Source of the DNA: Candidatus Methanoplasma sp.
GTDB taxonomy: Archaea > Thermoplasmatota > Thermoplasmata > Methanomassiliicoccales > Methanomethylophilaceae
Assembly: GCA_031256615.1 (NCBI GenBank)
Contig: JAIRQG010000144.1
Coordinates: 1-8,931 of the forward strand
DNA: 8,931 nucleotides
Reading direction: 5' to 3'
Both the position numbers and the translations under genes were made by a program. This document shows positions 6,965 to 8,931 of this stretch, one piece after another. Positions within the stretch are counted from its first letter, which is position 1. Every line of letters begins with the position of its first letter. A model generated the notes under the pieces. The model was not told where the DNA came from and searched no databases. It saw nothing but the letters and a program-made list of their open reading frames with translations.

Positions 6965-7753
6965 TCATGTTAATAGATGCATGCGATACGCCCCGTTACC
7001 GCGTTCAACCTTAATAGGTTCATCGTAGAGTTCGCTCATCATTTCAGACGTAAAAAGAGTGTCTTTCTTCCCGTCGGCGAATATTCTGCCGGTTTTCATC
7101 ATCACAACGCGATCGATGCTTTCTGGAATGTCAGCAAGATCATGCGTTACCATGACAAGGCTGACGCCAGCTTTGATAAGTATATCGAACATTTTTCTGA
7201 ATTTTGAGGCCATAGCGATATCCAGGCCGGTCATGGGTTCGTCCATTACAAGCATTGAAGGTTCCGATACAAGCGCTCTTGCGATCAGCGCACGCCTCAT
7301 CTCGCCCAGCGAAAGCCCCTCTGTTCTTCTGCCGAGGAGGTCGTCGATACCCATCATGACTGCTGCATCATTTACTTTGGAGAACATTTCCGCAGTTACT
7401 TCCATGTTCCTGAATACATCAAGGCTTCCGAAAAACCCGGATGCGATAACCTCGCTCACCAGAGTTTCCTGCCCGAATTGGTTCTGGAGGTCCATGGAAA
7501 CGATCCCCATCCTGCTCCTAAGATCGAAAATATTCCAGTTCTTCTCTCCGAACAACTTCATGACCGCAGGCGAGTCCTCATCATAATACGGAAGCGTCTC
7601 TCCGCGCAAGAGCTTTATCAGAGTTGTCTTGCCGGAACCGTTATTCCCTATAACGGCGACGCTTTCGTCCTCCTCGATGGAAAGAGAAACGGAGTCAAGG
7701 ATCCTTTTCCCATCCCTGACGACAGAGACATCTCTCATCTCCACTGCTTTCAT
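6965..7753 (-). CDS. ABC-type ATP-binding protein (YlmA/ModF-like), no adjacent permease
   Basis: The 262-residue ATPase has every nucleotide-binding element: Walker A GNNGSGKTT (36-44), a Q-loop glutamine near Q90, signature LSLGE (147-151), Walker B MLVMDE (167-172), D-loop GLD (176-178) and H-loop histidine H204 (MVTHD). The segment around SEVIASGFFGSLDVF and the tail IPESIDRVVMMKTGRI resemble the YlmA/ModF group of ABC ATPases, whose permease partners are often not encoded beside them. There is only one nucleotide-binding domain. The gene would power import, export or a non-transport process; the substrate cannot be read from sequence. No permease is encoded in this window; the next gene is a zinc-ribbon membrane protein with only three hydrophobic segments. 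The start is uncertain: ATG 7753 gives a normal ABC N-terminus, while ATG 7774 adds seven residues with no usable ribosome-binding site. It is the first gene of the operon. Confidence 0.87.
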   Translation of the reverse strand: MKAVEMRDVSVVRDGKRILDSVSLSIEEDESVAVIGNNGSGKTTLIKLLRGETLPYYDEDSPAVMKLFGEKNWNIFDLRSRMGIVSMDLQNQFGQETLVSEVIASGFFGSLDVFRNMEVTAEMFSKVNDAAVMMGIDDLLGRRTEGLSLGEMRRALIARALVSEPSMLVMDEPMTGLDIAMASKFRKMFDILIKAGVSLVMVTHDLADIPESIDRVVMMKTGRIFADGKKDTLFTSEMMSELYDEPIKVERGNGAYRMHLLT

Positions 7754-7822
7754 AAGTGGCCTATAGATGAGCATCCCTAAAAATGTTACATAGAAAAACC
7801 TTAACTCGGCAGTTTTAGCGGA

Positions 7823-7842
7823 AATAACAAAAAAACGTTATT
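7823..7842. promoter_or_regulatory. AT-rich inverted repeat in the divergent region between the ABC operon and the right adhesin
   Basis: AATAAC and GTTATT form a perfect six-base inverted repeat separated by an eight-base A-rich spacer (AAAAAAAC). It sits between two outward-facing genes about 90 bases from each, a position expected for an operator serving one or both. In AT-rich DNA such repeats also occur by chance. The octamer TTCAGAAA occurs at 7841-7848 and again at 7902-7909. Confidence 0.3.
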
Positions 7843-7887
7843 CAGAAATGATTATATATGAAAATAAAATATGGAAATAACTGAGTC

Positions 7888-7898
7888 GTATATATAAA
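7888..7898 (+). promoter_or_regulatory. Candidate TATA box of the right adhesin
   Basis: GTATATATAAA ends 12 bases before the G-run element (7911-7925). Standard archaeal spacing would start transcription near 7915-7920, so the mRNA would begin at or just before the G-run, leaving a very short leader ahead of codon 7930. This position is easier to reconcile with a start at 7930 than with one at 7978, but does not exclude the latter. Confidence 0.5.
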
Positions 7899-7910
7899 CG
7901 GTTCAGAAAA

Positions 7911-7925
7911 CACCAAGGGGGGCTA
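7911..7925 (+). promoter_or_regulatory. G-run leader element / ribosome-binding site of the right adhesin
   Basis: CACCAAGGGGGGCTA matches the element before the left adhesin at 14 of 15 bases. It is followed by a four-base spacer and then ACG (7930-7932), exactly where the left gene has ATG. The identical distance suggests that translation of both genes was designed to start at this offset. Confidence 0.65.
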
Positions 7926-7929
7926 CGTA

Positions 7930-8931
7930 ACGGTAAATTTATTTGAAATTGGGGCGAACAGATCCGGCAGGACGCTTATGATGGTTCTGGCGGGGTTGAT
8001 TTTCATCGCCGTAATTGCAGCAACAGGACTCTTCTCTGCAAATGTGGAGGGAGAAGAAGGAACAACCTTCACTGTGACAACAGATGCCGACAGCGGCAAC
8101 GGTTCTCTGCGAGACATATTGAAAAACGCAAAAGACGGCGATGTTGTAACATTCGACGCATCTGTCACGACCATCACGCTGATAAGCGAGATATTATTCA
8201 ACGGAAAGAATATCACGATTGACGGCGGAAGCGGCGTGGTCATTACCAAATCTGCGGGCTCCTTCCGGCTGCTGAACAGCACTGCAACGGGAAGTACGCT
8301 GACATTAAAAGGGCTGACGATCGAGAACGGCGACAATGATAGCTTAATGGGAGGGGACGGCAACGGCGGCGGTGTATACGCAGCTGGAAACAGCACCATG
8401 ATTGACTGCACCTTTATAAACAACAAAGCGAGCTACAATGGTGGTGGGGCGTATTTAGTCGGTGCCTCGGTACTGAAAAACTGTACATTCACCAACAACA
8501 AGTCTGATCATGGCGGCGGGGTGTATGAGAAAGGCTCTTCCAACATGACCGACTGCATTTTTGATGGCAATGAAGCATCATACATTGGTGGCGGGATGAG
8601 CGCAGACACCGACGTTGTCATGACGGGCTGCTCTTTTGTTGAAAATACATCAGGCAACACGAGCGGCGGCATCTACGGGGGCGAAAACATCGTTATGACT
8701 AATTGTAAATTCAAAGGCAACAAAACTCTCAACTCCAATGGGGGTGGGTTGGTTGCATTTAATAACCTTACCGCGACCGATTGCGTCTTCGTCGATAATT
8801 CAGCATCAATCAACGGCATCAGCGGTTGTGGTGGCGGGGTAAGTGCAAGGGCAACAGCCATCTTGACCGACTGCGTTATTGCAAACAATTCTGCGAAGTT
8901 CGGTGGCGGAGTATATGTTCAAATGTCAACT
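7930..8931 (+). CDS. Pmp-like adhesin, right-handed beta-helix surface protein (3' end outside window; start unusual)
   Basis: From ACG 7930 the frame is open for 334 codons to the right edge. The first conventional start in frame is ATG 7978 (318 codons). I chose 7930 because the upstream G-run element is spaced as in the left adhesin, and because codons 2-16 give a charged N-terminus with two arginines (NLFEIGANRSGRT) before the hydrophobic segment LMMVLAGLIFIAVIAATGL. That is the same architecture as the left protein. ATG 7978 would leave no basic residues before the membrane segment, although AGGA lies five bases before it. Residues about 45-140 (FTVTTDADSGNGSLRDIL, ITIDGGSGVVI, LTLKGLTIENG) are typical of the lead-in to Pmp-type or pectate-lyase-like beta-helices. 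About eight repeats follow. A secreted or surface adhesive role is inferred. There is no in-frame stop between codon 7885 and the edge. Confidence 0.82.
8365..8931 (+). repeat. Pmp-type GGxx/FxxN tandem repeats of the right adhesin
   Basis: About eight units of 21-31 residues, each with GGGV-like glycine turns followed by (D/N/G)C(T/I/S/K/V)FxxN. Examples are DCTFINN, NCTFTNN, DCIFDGN, GCSFVEN, NCKFKGN and DCVFVDN. The paired GGA(I/L/V)-like and FxxN motifs define the polymorphic membrane protein repeat known from Chlamydia. A cysteine recurs just before the FxxN in nearly every unit, so cysteines would stack along the helix. The array continues past the window edge. Confidence 0.82.

Noticed and set aside
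7923..8426. A 167-residue minus-strand open frame under the right adhesin
   Set aside because: Shadow of the adhesin; the plus-strand frame has a signal segment and Pmp-type repeats continuing past it to the window edge.

Overview
The window looks archaeal and most resembles a gut-type member of the Thermoplasmata, probably Methanomassiliicoccales. It carries a replication factor C large subunit and a stand-alone TYW1 wyosine enzyme, both archaeal/eukaryotic-lineage proteins, and TATA-like AT-rich promoters. Two giant adhesin-like beta-helix proteins are a known feature of gut methanogens. None of the six complete genes ends in TAG (five TGA, one TAA), which would suit a pyrrolysine-using lineage, although six genes is a small sample. 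The taxonomic placement is inference.

Layout. (1) 1-3109, minus strand: a very large secreted or surface adhesin-like gene, open at the left edge. It has an N-terminal membrane/signal segment, about 19 Gly-rich beta-helix repeats, two repeats of the bacterial InlB/listeria-repeat type, and a C-terminal membrane anchor of a type common in Firmicutes. (2) 3110-3315: a 206-bp divergent promoter region. (3) 3316-4007, plus strand: a two-gene operon, a flavodoxin-family protein followed by a DUF1294 membrane protein, joined by an ATGA overlap. (4) 3982-7753, minus strand: a four-gene operon running ABC ATPase, zinc-ribbon membrane protein, rfcL, tyw1. The junctions are tight and the Shine-Dalgarno (SD) sites lie in or next to the preceding stop codon. 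Its last gene overlaps the end of the DUF1294 gene on the opposite strand by 26 bp. (5) 7754-7929: a second divergent regulatory region. (6) 7930-8931, plus strand: a second adhesin-like gene with Pmp-type GGxx/FxxN repeats, open at the right edge.

How the parts relate. The two adhesin genes face outward and flank a housekeeping block of clamp loading and tRNA-Phe wyosine synthesis. They are different proteins, but both are preceded by almost the same 15-bp element, CAC(T/C)AAGGGGGGCTA, exactly four bases before the start position. In the left gene that position is ATG; in the right gene it is ACG, in frame with the downstream reading frame. The right adhesin therefore either uses a non-AUG start, starts 48 bp downstream at ATG 7978, or has a damaged start. 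I consider this the most interesting observation in the window. Second is a flavodoxin-family gene lying near an archaeal tyw1, because eukaryotic TYW1 carries a fused flavodoxin domain that the archaeal enzyme lacks. I saw no RNA genes, CRISPR arrays or insertion sequences.
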